Positions 1 through 5,412 of a stretch of 5,412 nt of DNA are shown one piece after another. The position numbers and the translations under genes were made by a program. The notes beneath the pieces were generated by a model. The model had not been told where the DNA came from, did not search any database, and saw only the letters and a program-made list of their open reading frames with translations. This stretch comes from Chloroflexota bacterium (lineage in GTDB: Bacteria; Chloroflexota; Anaerolineae; Anaerolineales; Anaerolineaceae): positions 1 to 5,412 of the forward strand of contig JAEXTI010000310.1 in assembly GCA_023406965.1 (NCBI GenBank), read 5' to 3'. How positions within the stretch are numbered: position 1 is the first letter of the stretch; every line of letters begins with the position of its first letter.

Positions 1-830
1 AATTCAACCAGCGCGGTGAGCAGGTTGACCTGGAAAAGATCGAACTCTCCTTGCCCTTCCGGGAACGTATCATCTTCCCAATGGCGCGGAAACTTGGCGA
101 CCTTGCTGTCAAGTTCACCCCCCAGAACGCCATGCGCAGCATCGCGCGCAATTTGGAACTTGCGGGTAACCCCGGACGCATGGACCCCACCGTTTTCCTG
201 GCAATGCAATTCATCATCGCGGTTGTGCTTCTTATCATACTAATCGTCGTCTTCACCGTCGGCCAGTCCGATTGGCCCATCGGTCAGAAAATTCTTATGG
301 CAGCCGGCGGTGCGGTGAATGGTTTTTATCTGCCCCAACTTTGGCTGACCAGTAAGATCCAAGCCCGGCAGAAAGAAATTCGCAAGGCCATGCCGGATGC
401 GCTGGATTTGCTCACAATTTGCGTGGAAGCCGGCCTGGGCTTTGACGCCGCGCTGGCCAAAGTCAGCGAAAAATGGGAATCCGAACTATCCCTGGCATTT
501 GCCCGTGTCATCCAAGAAGTGCAGCTCGGAAAAATTCGCCGCGAAGCGCTGCGCGACATGGCAGATCGCATTGGTCTGGCCGAAATGACCAGCTTTGTAG
601 CCGCAGTCATCCAATCCGAGCAGTTAGGTGTCAGCATGGCCAAGGTTCTGCGCATCCAATCCGATCAGATGCGTGTCAAGCGTCGCCAACTGGCAGAAGA
701 GGAAGCTCACAAGGCCCCAATCAAGATGCTTCTCCCCATGGCCGGGCTCATCTTCCCTGCCCTGTTTATCTCACTAATGGCCCCCGCGGCTCTGCGCCTG
801 ATGAATTCCGCGATGGCCGGGATGTTTTAA
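1..830 (+). CDS. tadC: TadC-like type II secretion system F-family protein, 5' partial
   Basis: Inner-membrane platform protein of a Tad/Flp pilus (tight adherence) machine, which works with the TadA ATPase and its partner TadB to assemble pilin. The frame is open from base 3 to the TAA at 828-830 with no stop to the left edge, so the true start lies outside the window; 275 residues are visible. A TTG at 51 is internal and not a credible start. Counting from base 3, a soluble N-terminal part holds a LELAGNPG motif (residues about 51-58), followed by hydrophobic segments at about 63-86 and 97-115. The T2SSF domain (about 130-258) starts with PDALDLL and includes CVEAGLGFDAAL and an EQLGVS motif. 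A last membrane segment lies at about 240-263. The family has a further N-terminal membrane segment, presumably lost with the truncation. It is probably the last gene of a tad operon, with comF 21 bases downstream. TadC is favoured over TadB by the LELAGNPG region and the QLGVS/RVKRRQ style; the T2SSF family itself is near certain. Confidence 0.88.
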   Translation, partial: FNQRGEQVDLEKIELSLPFRERIIFPMARKLGDLAVKFTPQNAMRSIARNLELAGNPGRMDPTVFLAMQFIIAVVLLIILIVVFTVGQSDWPIGQKILMAAGGAVNGFYLPQLWLTSKIQARQKEIRKAMPDALDLLTICVEAGLGFDAALAKVSEKWESELSLAFARVIQEVQLGKIRREALRDMADRIGLAEMTSFVAAVIQSEQLGVSMAKVLRIQSDQMRVKRRQLAEEEAHKAPIKMLLPMAGLIFPALFISLMAPAALRLMNSAMAGMF

Positions 831-838
831 TTCGGCAA

Positions 839-885
839 CCAGGAGCAGCACATGACCCTGGCAGAAACCAGGGCTTCCCTGGCAG
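839..885 (+). repeat. Overlapping inverted/direct repeats across the comF ribosome-binding site and first codons
   Basis: Four short segments are mutually complementary in sequence: CCAGG at 839-843 (overlapping the comF Shine-Dalgarno AGGAG at 841-845), CCCTGG at 856-861, CCAGGG at 868-873 and CCCTGG at 877-882. CCCTGGCAG occurs twice, at 856-864 and 877-885, 21 bases apart and therefore in frame (Leu-Ala in both copies). Each segment can pair with its neighbour, so the possible hairpins exclude one another. The complementarity is seen directly; any regulatory role is inference, and stems of 5-6 bp arise easily by chance. Confidence 0.35.
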
Positions 886-1616
886 GGCTCACTCAGCCAC
901 CTGCCTATAAGCTCTACCATCTGTTTTGGGAAGCAGTGGATTGGATCTTCCCGCCGCTGTGCGGTGGCTGCAAGGTTGTGGGCGAGCGCTGGTGCCGCTC
1001 TTGTCGCGATTCCGCCCTCCCCCTGAGTGGACCTATTTGCCAGCACTGCGGTGCACTTCTGCGCGAAGGCAGCCAATGTGCCGACTGTCAAAAATCTCCC
1101 CCGGCGTATGCGTCTCTGCGCTCCTGCTATGTCTTTGATGGAGCCTTACGCAGCGCCCTCCACCGTTTGAAGTACAGCCGCGATATCGGCTTGGGCGAGG
1201 CCCTGGCCCAACCGCTGGCGGCTTTGCTTGCTCAGCTCAATTGGCCGGTCGATCTGGTCACCAGTGTGCCCCTGGGTAAAACCCGGCTGGCAGAACGTGG
1301 GTATAATCAATCTACCCTGTTGGCCCGCCCGCTGGCGCTCGCCCACCGTCTGTCCTTTTCTTCCCGCTGTCTCACGCGCACGCGGGACACCGCTTCGCAA
1401 GTTACCCTCACCGCGGCTGAACGCCGCACCAACGTTCAAGGGGCGTTTTGGGCCAACCCTGCTCTAGTGAAAGGCAAGTCGATCCTGGTAGTAGACGACA
1501 TCACGACCACCGGCTCTACCATCCAGGCCTGCGCCCTGGCGCTTGGCCAGGCCGGAGCGAAAGCTTGCTACGGCCTGACCGTCGCTCGGGCAAATTACGT
1601 GTCGCTGGCGGCTTGA
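852..1616 (+). CDS. comF: ComF family protein (double zinc-finger phosphoribosyltransferase-like)
   Basis: Cytoplasmic ComF/ComFC-family protein. Relatives in Bacillus, Haemophilus and Helicobacter are needed for natural transformation, acting on incoming single-stranded DNA; the exact reaction is unsettled. The 254 residues match the family length. The N-terminal part has four CxxC pairs, C37/C40, C48/C51, C63/C66 and C76/C79, expected to bind zinc. The phosphoribosyltransferase fold follows, with the conserved RGYNQS (149-154), a TxxQ element (T180, Q183), an R-x-N-x-x-GAF stretch near 192-199, and the PRPP loop VVDDITTTGST (213-223) with its acidic pair D215/D216. The ATG at 852 is set by AGGAG at 841-845, six bases upstream. 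It lies 21 bases after tadC and 43 before hpf on the same strand. Whether the organism is competent cannot be judged from this gene alone, since ComF homologues are also common in species not known to transform. Confidence 0.95.
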   Translation: MTLAETRASLAGLTQPPAYKLYHLFWEAVDWIFPPLCGGCKVVGERWCRSCRDSALPLSGPICQHCGALLREGSQCADCQKSPPAYASLRSCYVFDGALRSALHRLKYSRDIGLGEALAQPLAALLAQLNWPVDLVTSVPLGKTRLAERGYNQSTLLARPLALAHRLSFSSRCLTRTRDTASQVTLTAAERRTNVQGAFWANPALVKGKSILVVDDITTTGSTIQACALALGQAGAKACYGLTVARANYVSLAA

Positions 1617-1659
1617 CCGCCGTTCGTAACCTTCTTTTTTCTCTCTTCAGGAGGATCTT

Positions 1660-2226
1660 ATGACTCTCAAGGTTGACATCTACCCCCACAACATGGAACT
1701 GACCGACCGGATTCGCGATTACGTGACCAAGAAGGTCGCCAAGCTGGACCGCTTTCTTAACGATGTAGATGAGACTCGCGTCGACCTTGATTTCCAGAAA
1801 TCTATGCGCAGCCCCGCCGACCGCCAGGTAGCGCAAATCACCCTCCGCGGGCGCGGATACATCCTGCGCACCGAGGAACGCTCCGACGACCTGTTCGCGG
1901 CGGTGGATGCCGCTCTGGAAAAAATGCAGCGCAAGATTGAGCGCTACAAGGGCAAGCGCACCCGCGGGCGTGGTGATGGCGTTCCCGCTTCTGAAATCGC
2001 CGTGCCGGTTTCCGAAGGCGAAGAGGAAGCCGAGACCCAACCCGTTATTGCTCGCCGCAAAACCTTCACCCTGGTTCCAATGGATGAACTGGAAGCTATT
2101 GAACAGATGAGCCGCCTTGGGCACGAAGATTTCTTCATCTTCTACAATGCCAACACCAGCGCCATCAACGTTTTGTATCAGCGCCGTGACGGAACCTACG
2201 GCTTGATCGAGCCGCGCTTGGGTTAG
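1660..2226 (+). CDS. hpf: Ribosome hibernation-promoting factor, long form
   Basis: Cytoplasmic protein that binds the 30S decoding region in starved or stationary cells, blocks mRNA and tRNA binding and, in the long form, pairs two 70S ribosomes into inactive 100S dimers. The 188 residues show the long-form layout. An N-terminal S30AE/RaiA domain (about 1-98) contains the conserved N-x-x-L-T-D-x-I-R-x-Y-V start (11-22) and a very basic end (R91-R104, with several Lys/Arg). A flexible, acidic Glu-rich linker spans about 105-131. The C-terminal dimerisation domain (about 133-188) carries PMDELEAIEQM (140-150), LGHEDFFIFYNA and a final YGLIEP. A strong AGGAGG at 1649-1654 lies five bases before the ATG at 1660. 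It is the last gene of the + strand cluster, ending 14 bases before a terminator hairpin. The comF-hpf neighbourhood recalls Bacillus-type genomes, where secA follows; here it does not. Confidence 0.96.
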   Translation: MTLKVDIYPHNMELTDRIRDYVTKKVAKLDRFLNDVDETRVDLDFQKSMRSPADRQVAQITLRGRGYILRTEERSDDLFAAVDAALEKMQRKIERYKGKRTRGRGDGVPASEIAVPVSEGEEEAETQPVIARRKTFTLVPMDELEAIEQMSRLGHEDFFIFYNANTSAINVLYQRRDGTYGLIEPRLG

Positions 2227-2240
2227 TATCTACCCGAATT

Positions 2241-2280
2241 TAACAAGAAGGCGGGTGCAAAGCACCCCGCCTTCTTGTTA
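2241..2280. terminator. Bidirectional Rho-independent-type terminator between hpf and malQ
   Basis: The arms 2241-2254 and 2267-2280 are perfectly complementary (14 bp). A one-base bulge (C2266) and a further 4 bp (2255-2258 with 2262-2265) close on an AAA loop (2259-2261). The outer part is A-rich on the left arm and T-rich on the right, with a GC-rich core, so the transcript from either strand ends in a U-rich arm. It starts 14 bases after the hpf stop and lies 38 bases beyond the malQ stop. There is no long pure T run outside the stem, so termination strength is uncertain. Confidence 0.8.
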
Positions 2281-2292
2281 AACCGGAGATTA

Positions 2293-2309
2293 TTCGCTCT
2301 CTGAGCGGA
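2293..2309 (-). other. Small hairpin downstream of malQ
   Basis: TTCGCTC (2293-2299) and GAGCGGA (2303-2309) can form a 7-bp stem, including one G-T wobble, around a three-base TCT loop. It sits 9 bases beyond the malQ stop and 12 bases before the large terminator on the same transcript. No T run follows it on either strand, so it is not a convincing terminator alone. It might protect the 3' end or be chance. Confidence 0.3.
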
Positions 2310-2318
2310 GATCGATGT

Positions 2319-3860
2319 TTACAGGAAATATCCGTCGGTCGTCTTCTTCGACTTCGGCTTGCGCTTGCCTTCCGGCAGGCGGCTGTACAAGAAATTCAGC
2401 TCCGCGATGCGCAGGCGCAACCCGTCGCTCAAAGCCTGCCCGTCCATGCGCCAGCTCCAGTTGCCGCTGGGACGCCCAGGGAAGTTCATCCTCGCCTCAC
2501 CGCCCAGCGAGAGGAAATCCTGCAGCGGGGCCAGCACCATGTCGGCCACCGAACCCCATACCGCGCGGATCATGTCCCAGGAGACATCCTCACCCGAACG
2601 CGCCAGGTAGCGGCGCAGCAGATCGCGCTCGCTTTCTACGGTGGTCGCGTACCAGCCCCTTGAAGTGTCGTTATCGTGCGTGCCGGTATAAGCCACGCAG
2701 TTCCGCGGGTAGTTGTGTGGCAGGAAATCGTTCTCGGGCACGTCAAAGCCAAACTGGAGAATCTTCATTCCCGGCAGGTTGAAGCTGTCACGCAGCTCGT
2801 CCACGTCCACGGTAATCTCGCCCAGGTCCTCGGCGATAATGGGCAGGTTGCCCAACTCTTTTTGGATGGTCGTGAACAGGTCCTTTCCCGGCGCGGGCAC
2901 CCAGCGGCCCTTGACCGCCGTCTCGCTGCCCGCTGGCACTTCCCAATATCCGGCGAAGCCGCGGAAGTGATCGACGCGCAAGATGTCCACCTGTTGCAAC
3001 CCGGCGCGTAAGCGATCCAGCCACCAGGCATATCCGGTTTGAGTGTGATATTCCCAGCGGTACAAAGGATTGCCCCATAACTGCCCGGTCGGTGAGAAGT
3101 AATCCGGCGGAACACCCGCCACCACGGTTGGCTTGCGATTCTCGTCAAAGTGGAACAGTTCGGGGTTCGACCAGGCATCGGCGCTGTCAAAGGACACGAA
3201 AATGGGCATATCGCCAATGATTGAAATTCCCTTGGCATTTGCATAGGCTTTGAGTGCCATCCACTGGCGGAAGAAAACGAACTGCCGGAAGGTGTGCCGC
3301 AGGATGTCATCGGTGTGACCCTCACGGAAAGCCTCCAGCGCCTTTGGCTCGCGCAGGCGCAGCGGGTCGGGCCAATCGATCCACGAAACGCCGCCCTGTG
3401 ACTCTTTGATGGCCATGAACAAGGCAAAGTCGGGCAGCCACAGCGCCTGAGCTTCTTGAAATGCCTTGAACGCCTCTTGCCGCTTGACCGAGGTGGATTT
3501 CTTGAAGCGTTTGAAAGCCCGCTCCAACAGCTTCAGCTTCCACTCGATCACCGGGCCAAAATCGACCCGCCCAGGCTGGAACGCAGGCCGGTCTAGCAGA
3601 TCGTCCTGGCTCAATAGACCTTCGTCCAGCAATACCGCCGGGCTCACCAGGTAGGGATTCCCGGCGAACGCAGAAAAGCACTGGTAGGGGGAATCGCCAT
3701 AACCTGTTGGTCCCAGGGGCAGCACCTGCCACAGGCTGCAGCCTGTTTCGGCCAGAAAGTTCACCCAGCGGTAAGCCTCGGGGCCCAAATCGCCGATTCC
3801 ATCCGGCCCGGGCAGGCTGGAGGGATGCAAAATAATGCCGGAAGAACGCGGAAATTGCAT
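2319..3860 (-). CDS. malQ: 4-alpha-glucanotransferase (amylomaltase, GH77)
   Basis: Cytoplasmic enzyme that cuts an alpha-1,4-glucan and transfers the piece to another glucan or to glucose, remodelling maltodextrins and glycogen-derived chains. The 513 residues match the roughly 500-residue bacterial amylomaltase core, without the N-terminal extension of E. coli MalQ. The N-terminus has the family's SSGIILHPSSLPG (6-18) and the substrate-site stretch LPLGPTGYGDSPYQ (47-60). The active-site loop GVPPDYFSPTGQLWGNPLY spans 249-267. All three catalytic acids are present: nucleophile D297 in RVDHFRGF, acid/base E344 in IIAEDLG, and D396 in THDNDT. The final 15 or so residues are very basic (K499-K506 region) and extend past the usual end of the fold. 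AGGAAGG at 3865-3871 precedes the ATG by four bases. It lies 14 bases downstream of glgA, so the two are almost certainly one operon. Confidence 0.97.
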   Translation of the reverse strand: MQFPRSSGIILHPSSLPGPDGIGDLGPEAYRWVNFLAETGCSLWQVLPLGPTGYGDSPYQCFSAFAGNPYLVSPAVLLDEGLLSQDDLLDRPAFQPGRVDFGPVIEWKLKLLERAFKRFKKSTSVKRQEAFKAFQEAQALWLPDFALFMAIKESQGGVSWIDWPDPLRLREPKALEAFREGHTDDILRHTFRQFVFFRQWMALKAYANAKGISIIGDMPIFVSFDSADAWSNPELFHFDENRKPTVVAGVPPDYFSPTGQLWGNPLYRWEYHTQTGYAWWLDRLRAGLQQVDILRVDHFRGFAGYWEVPAGSETAVKGRWVPAPGKDLFTTIQKELGNLPIIAEDLGEITVDVDELRDSFNLPGMKILQFGFDVPENDFLPHNYPRNCVAYTGTHDNDTSRGWYATTVESERDLLRRYLARSGEDVSWDMIRAVWGSVADMVLAPLQDFLSLGGEARMNFPGRPSGNWSWRMDGQALSDGLRLRIAELNFLYSRLPEGKRKPKSKKTTDGYFL

Positions 3861-3874
3861 AGTACCTTCCTTTT

Positions 3875-5347
3875 TTACTCAGATGGATTGACTAACCGCA
3901 AGTATAGGCGCATGTATTCCTGTCCTGAACGCTCCCAGGAAAACTCCTGCTGCATGGCAAACTTGCGCCTGGTTGCCCATTCTTCTTGGTTATTATAAGC
4001 TGCCAGCGCTCGCCGTAACGTACCCGCCAGCGTTTCCATCGTTGCGCCTTCAAACAAGAACCCGCTGCTCTCAGCCGGGTCGGCTTGATCGCTGATCGTA
4101 TCGCGCAGGCCGCCGGTTGCGCTGGCCACCGGCAGGCAGCCGTAGCGCATGGCCATCATCTGCGCCAACCCGCACGGCTCATAACGGGACGGCATCAGCA
4201 GCATATCCCCGCCCGCATACATGCGCCGCGAGAAAGCCGCGTCGAAGCGGATCACTGCGCGCACGCGATCAGGCAAACTGCGCTCCAGTTGGCGGCTCAT
4301 TTCCTCCAGCCCTGGCTCTCCCGTTCCCAGCAGGATGGCCTGCCAGGGCAAATCGGCAATCTCGGCCAGCGCCCCCACCGCCACATCGACCCCCTTCTGG
4401 TGGTCCATCCGGCTGATCAAAATTAACAACGGAAGGTCCTGGCTGGAATCCAGTCCTACTTCAGCCAGCAAGGCTGCTTTGTTGGGCTCGCGCTCTTCGA
4501 TGTGCGCCAGATCGTAATTCTGAACCAGAGCGCGATCGGTGGCCGGGTCGATCGAAACCAGGTCGATCCCATTGAGAATGCCCACCAGACTATCGGAGCG
4601 AGCCCGCAAAAAGCTTTCCAACCCGCAGCCAAACTCGGGGGTCAGGATTTCACGGCTGTAGGTAGGCGAAACGGTTGTGATGATATCCGCCGCCGAGAGA
4701 GCCATGGGCAAAGGCTGGTAATGGCCCCATTCCGGCAGGCGCGCATCAGTGTTTTCGGGAATGCCGAACTCACGCATGGCTCGGTCGGTCCCCGCGCCCA
4801 TATAGGGCAGGTTGTGCACCGTGAACACGCTGCGCGTCCGCGCATAGAACAGGTCCGTCTTGCGCAGTTCGGCCAGCATATGCACCGCCACGCCCACGTG
4901 CCAATCCTGCGCGTGCAAGATGTCGATCGGCCAGTCCAACGCCTTGGGCAATTCCAGTAGCGCCAGAGAGAAGAAGGTGAACTTGCGCCCGTCCTTCTGG
5001 GTATCGATGTTATACACCCCGCCCTGCTTCGGAATCGGCTCGCCGTCAATCAGGTAAGTGACAATGCCATTCAGCTCAGTCTGGTATACCTGCGTATCGA
5101 TGGCCCCGCCGGGGTAGCGCGTCTTGAACTTTAACAGAGGCCGGATGGCGGGCGTGTCACGGGGGATAGTGGGATGGTAGGGAATCACCACGCGCACATC
5201 CAGCGTCCGACCTTCTCGCGCCGCTTCGGGCAGCGCCGGCAGGATGGACGGCAGCACTCCGGCCACATCTCCCAGCCCCCCCACCTTCACCAGCGGCGCG
5301 GCTTCGGCCCCGGCAAACAACACTCGGATGGGTTCAGAAGCAGCCAT
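3875..5347 (-). CDS. glgA: Glycogen (starch) synthase, GT5 family
   Basis: Cytoplasmic retaining glycosyltransferase that adds glucose from a nucleotide sugar (ADP-glucose in most bacterial GT5 enzymes) to the non-reducing end of an alpha-1,4-glucan. From the ATG at 5347 it has 490 residues, close to the 477 of E. coli GlgA. The N-terminal GT5 domain has KVGGLGDV (21-28), the nucleotide-sugar/glucan contact motif, then HAQDWH (146-151), TVHNLPYMG (176-184) and NGIDL (259-263). The C-terminal GT-B domain has SRMDHQKGVD (312-321) with R313 and K318 at the phosphate-binding positions, SRYEPCGLAQ (387-396) with catalytic-site E390, and TGGLRDT (411-417). The start is chosen because AGGAGG at 5355-5360 lies seven bases before the ATG at 5347; an in-frame ATG at 5369-5371 would add eight residues (MKKEGGTG) but has no Shine-Dalgarno. 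malQ follows 14 bases downstream, giving a synthesis and remodelling pair. Whether ADP- or UDP-glucose is the donor cannot be read directly. Confidence 0.96.
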   Translation of the reverse strand: MAASEPIRVLFAGAEAAPLVKVGGLGDVAGVLPSILPALPEAAREGRTLDVRVVIPYHPTIPRDTPAIRPLLKFKTRYPGGAIDTQVYQTELNGIVTYLIDGEPIPKQGGVYNIDTQKDGRKFTFFSLALLELPKALDWPIDILHAQDWHVGVAVHMLAELRKTDLFYARTRSVFTVHNLPYMGAGTDRAMREFGIPENTDARLPEWGHYQPLPMALSAADIITTVSPTYSREILTPEFGCGLESFLRARSDSLVGILNGIDLVSIDPATDRALVQNYDLAHIEEREPNKAALLAEVGLDSSQDLPLLILISRMDHQKGVDVAVGALAEIADLPWQAILLGTGEPGLEEMSRQLERSLPDRVRAVIRFDAAFSRRMYAGGDMLLMPSRYEPCGLAQMMAMRYGCLPVASATGGLRDTISDQADPAESSGFLFEGATMETLAGTLRRALAAYNNQEEWATRRKFAMQQEFSWERSGQEYMRLYLRLVNPSE

Positions 5348-5354
5348 TCCCGTC

Positions 5355-5360
5355 CCTCCT
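5355..5360 (-). promoter_or_regulatory. Shine-Dalgarno site that fixes the glgA start
   Basis: AGGAGG on the - strand, seven bases before the ATG at 5345-5347. It lies inside the alternative longer reading frame that would begin at 5371, so it argues for the shorter 490-residue protein. Confidence 0.8.
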
Positions 5361-5367
5361 TCTTTCT

Positions 5368-5412
5368 TCATTTTACCATGTCAAGATAATCGTCCAACGT
5401 GGTCTGCTCCAC
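5368..5412 (-). CDS. Possible C-terminal end of an unidentified upstream gene, 5' partial
   Basis: On the - strand one frame is open from the window edge to a TGA at 5368-5370, encoding 14 residues (VEQTTLDDYLDMVK). The acidic, amphipathic composition looks like a normal protein C-terminus, and the stop sits 20 bases before the chosen glgA start, the spacing expected inside an operon. The stop overlaps, as ATGA, the alternative glgA ATG at 5371. Fourteen open codons can occur by chance, the other two frames are also open for 9-12 codons, and the product cannot be identified. If real, glgA would be an internal operon gene. Confidence 0.4.
   Translation of the reverse strand: MEQTTLDDYLDMVK

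Noticed and set aside
1607..1640. GGCGG/CCGCC hairpin (1607-1611 with 1617-1621) spanning the comF stop, followed by a T-rich stretch, as a terminator between comF and hpf
   Set aside because: The stem is only 5 bp and the T run (1635-1640) begins more than ten bases after it, unlike an intrinsic terminator. A weak attenuator cannot be excluded, but it is not supported.
1516..2124. A 202-residue antisense frame across hpf and the end of comF
   Set aside because: There is no recognisable domain, it lies opposite two well-supported genes, and no ribosome-binding site supports it.
2315..3078. Long open frames overlapping malQ on both strands
   Set aside because: These are shadow frames in GC-rich coding sequence. 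malQ in its own frame has all catalytic motifs and full family length, and the shadows show low-complexity Arg/Ser/Pro-rich translations.
4085..4960. Open frames of 98-152 residues opposite glgA
   Set aside because: The compositions are typical of antisense translation (rich in His, Gln, Arg and Pro) and they lie wholly inside a complete GT5 gene.
5370..5397. Sigma-70-like promoter for glgA on the - strand (TTGGAC at 5392-5397, TAAAAT at 5370-5375, 16-base spacer)
   Set aside because: The -35 box matches the consensus at only about three positions, and the segment may be the coding end of an upstream gene. The TTGACA nearby (5379-5384) is only three bases from the -10 candidate.
5399..5412. 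GTGG/CCAC inverted repeat at the right edge
   Set aside because: The arms are only 4 bp and the window end cuts it, so no structure or site can be claimed.
1..5412. Mobile element, CRISPR array, defence or toxin system, tRNA or rRNA
   Set aside because: I looked on both strands and found no repeats of the right size, no transposase or integrase motifs and no RNA gene signatures. All sizeable stretches are accounted for by housekeeping-type genes.

Overview
This window looks like ordinary bacterial chromosome with densely packed genes. It holds five recognisable protein genes, one of them cut by the left edge, plus a short possible gene tail at the right edge. The protein styles (a TadC-type pilus/secretion membrane protein, a ComF phosphoribosyltransferase, a long-form hibernation factor, and GH77 and GT5 enzymes) and the gene order suggest a member of the Chloroflexota, most likely Anaerolineae-like. 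That assignment is an impression from protein style, not a search result. I see no IS elements, CRISPR arrays, tRNA or rRNA genes, or phage genes.

Left half (about 1-2226, + strand): a 5'-truncated tadC is followed after 21 bases by comF, and after a further 43 bases by hpf (long form). All three point the same way, with short gaps and good Shine-Dalgarno sites before comF and hpf, so they may be co-transcribed. TadC is an inner-membrane platform protein of a Tad/Flp pilus. ComF is a zinc-finger PRPP-binding protein linked to DNA uptake in transformable bacteria. HPF dimerises and stores idle ribosomes. comF next to hpf is a known neighbourhood (comFC-hpf-secA in Bacillus-type genomes), but here hpf is followed by a terminator and secA is absent.

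Middle (2227-2318): the convergent gap between hpf and malQ. It contains a long GC-core hairpin, A-rich on the left arm and T-rich on the right, that can act as a shared terminator for both strands, and a second smaller hairpin.

Right half (2319-5412, - strand): glgA (glycogen synthase) followed after 14 bases by malQ (4-alpha-glucanotransferase). This is a compact alpha-glucan operon: GlgA builds alpha-1,4 chains from a nucleotide sugar and MalQ rearranges or recycles them. A short in-frame tail upstream of glgA suggests that another gene on the same strand ends just before it.

No clear new system is visible. The points most worth a second look are a chain of mutually exclusive short complementary segments over the comF ribosome-binding site and start, the tadC-comF linkage, and the real start of glgA.
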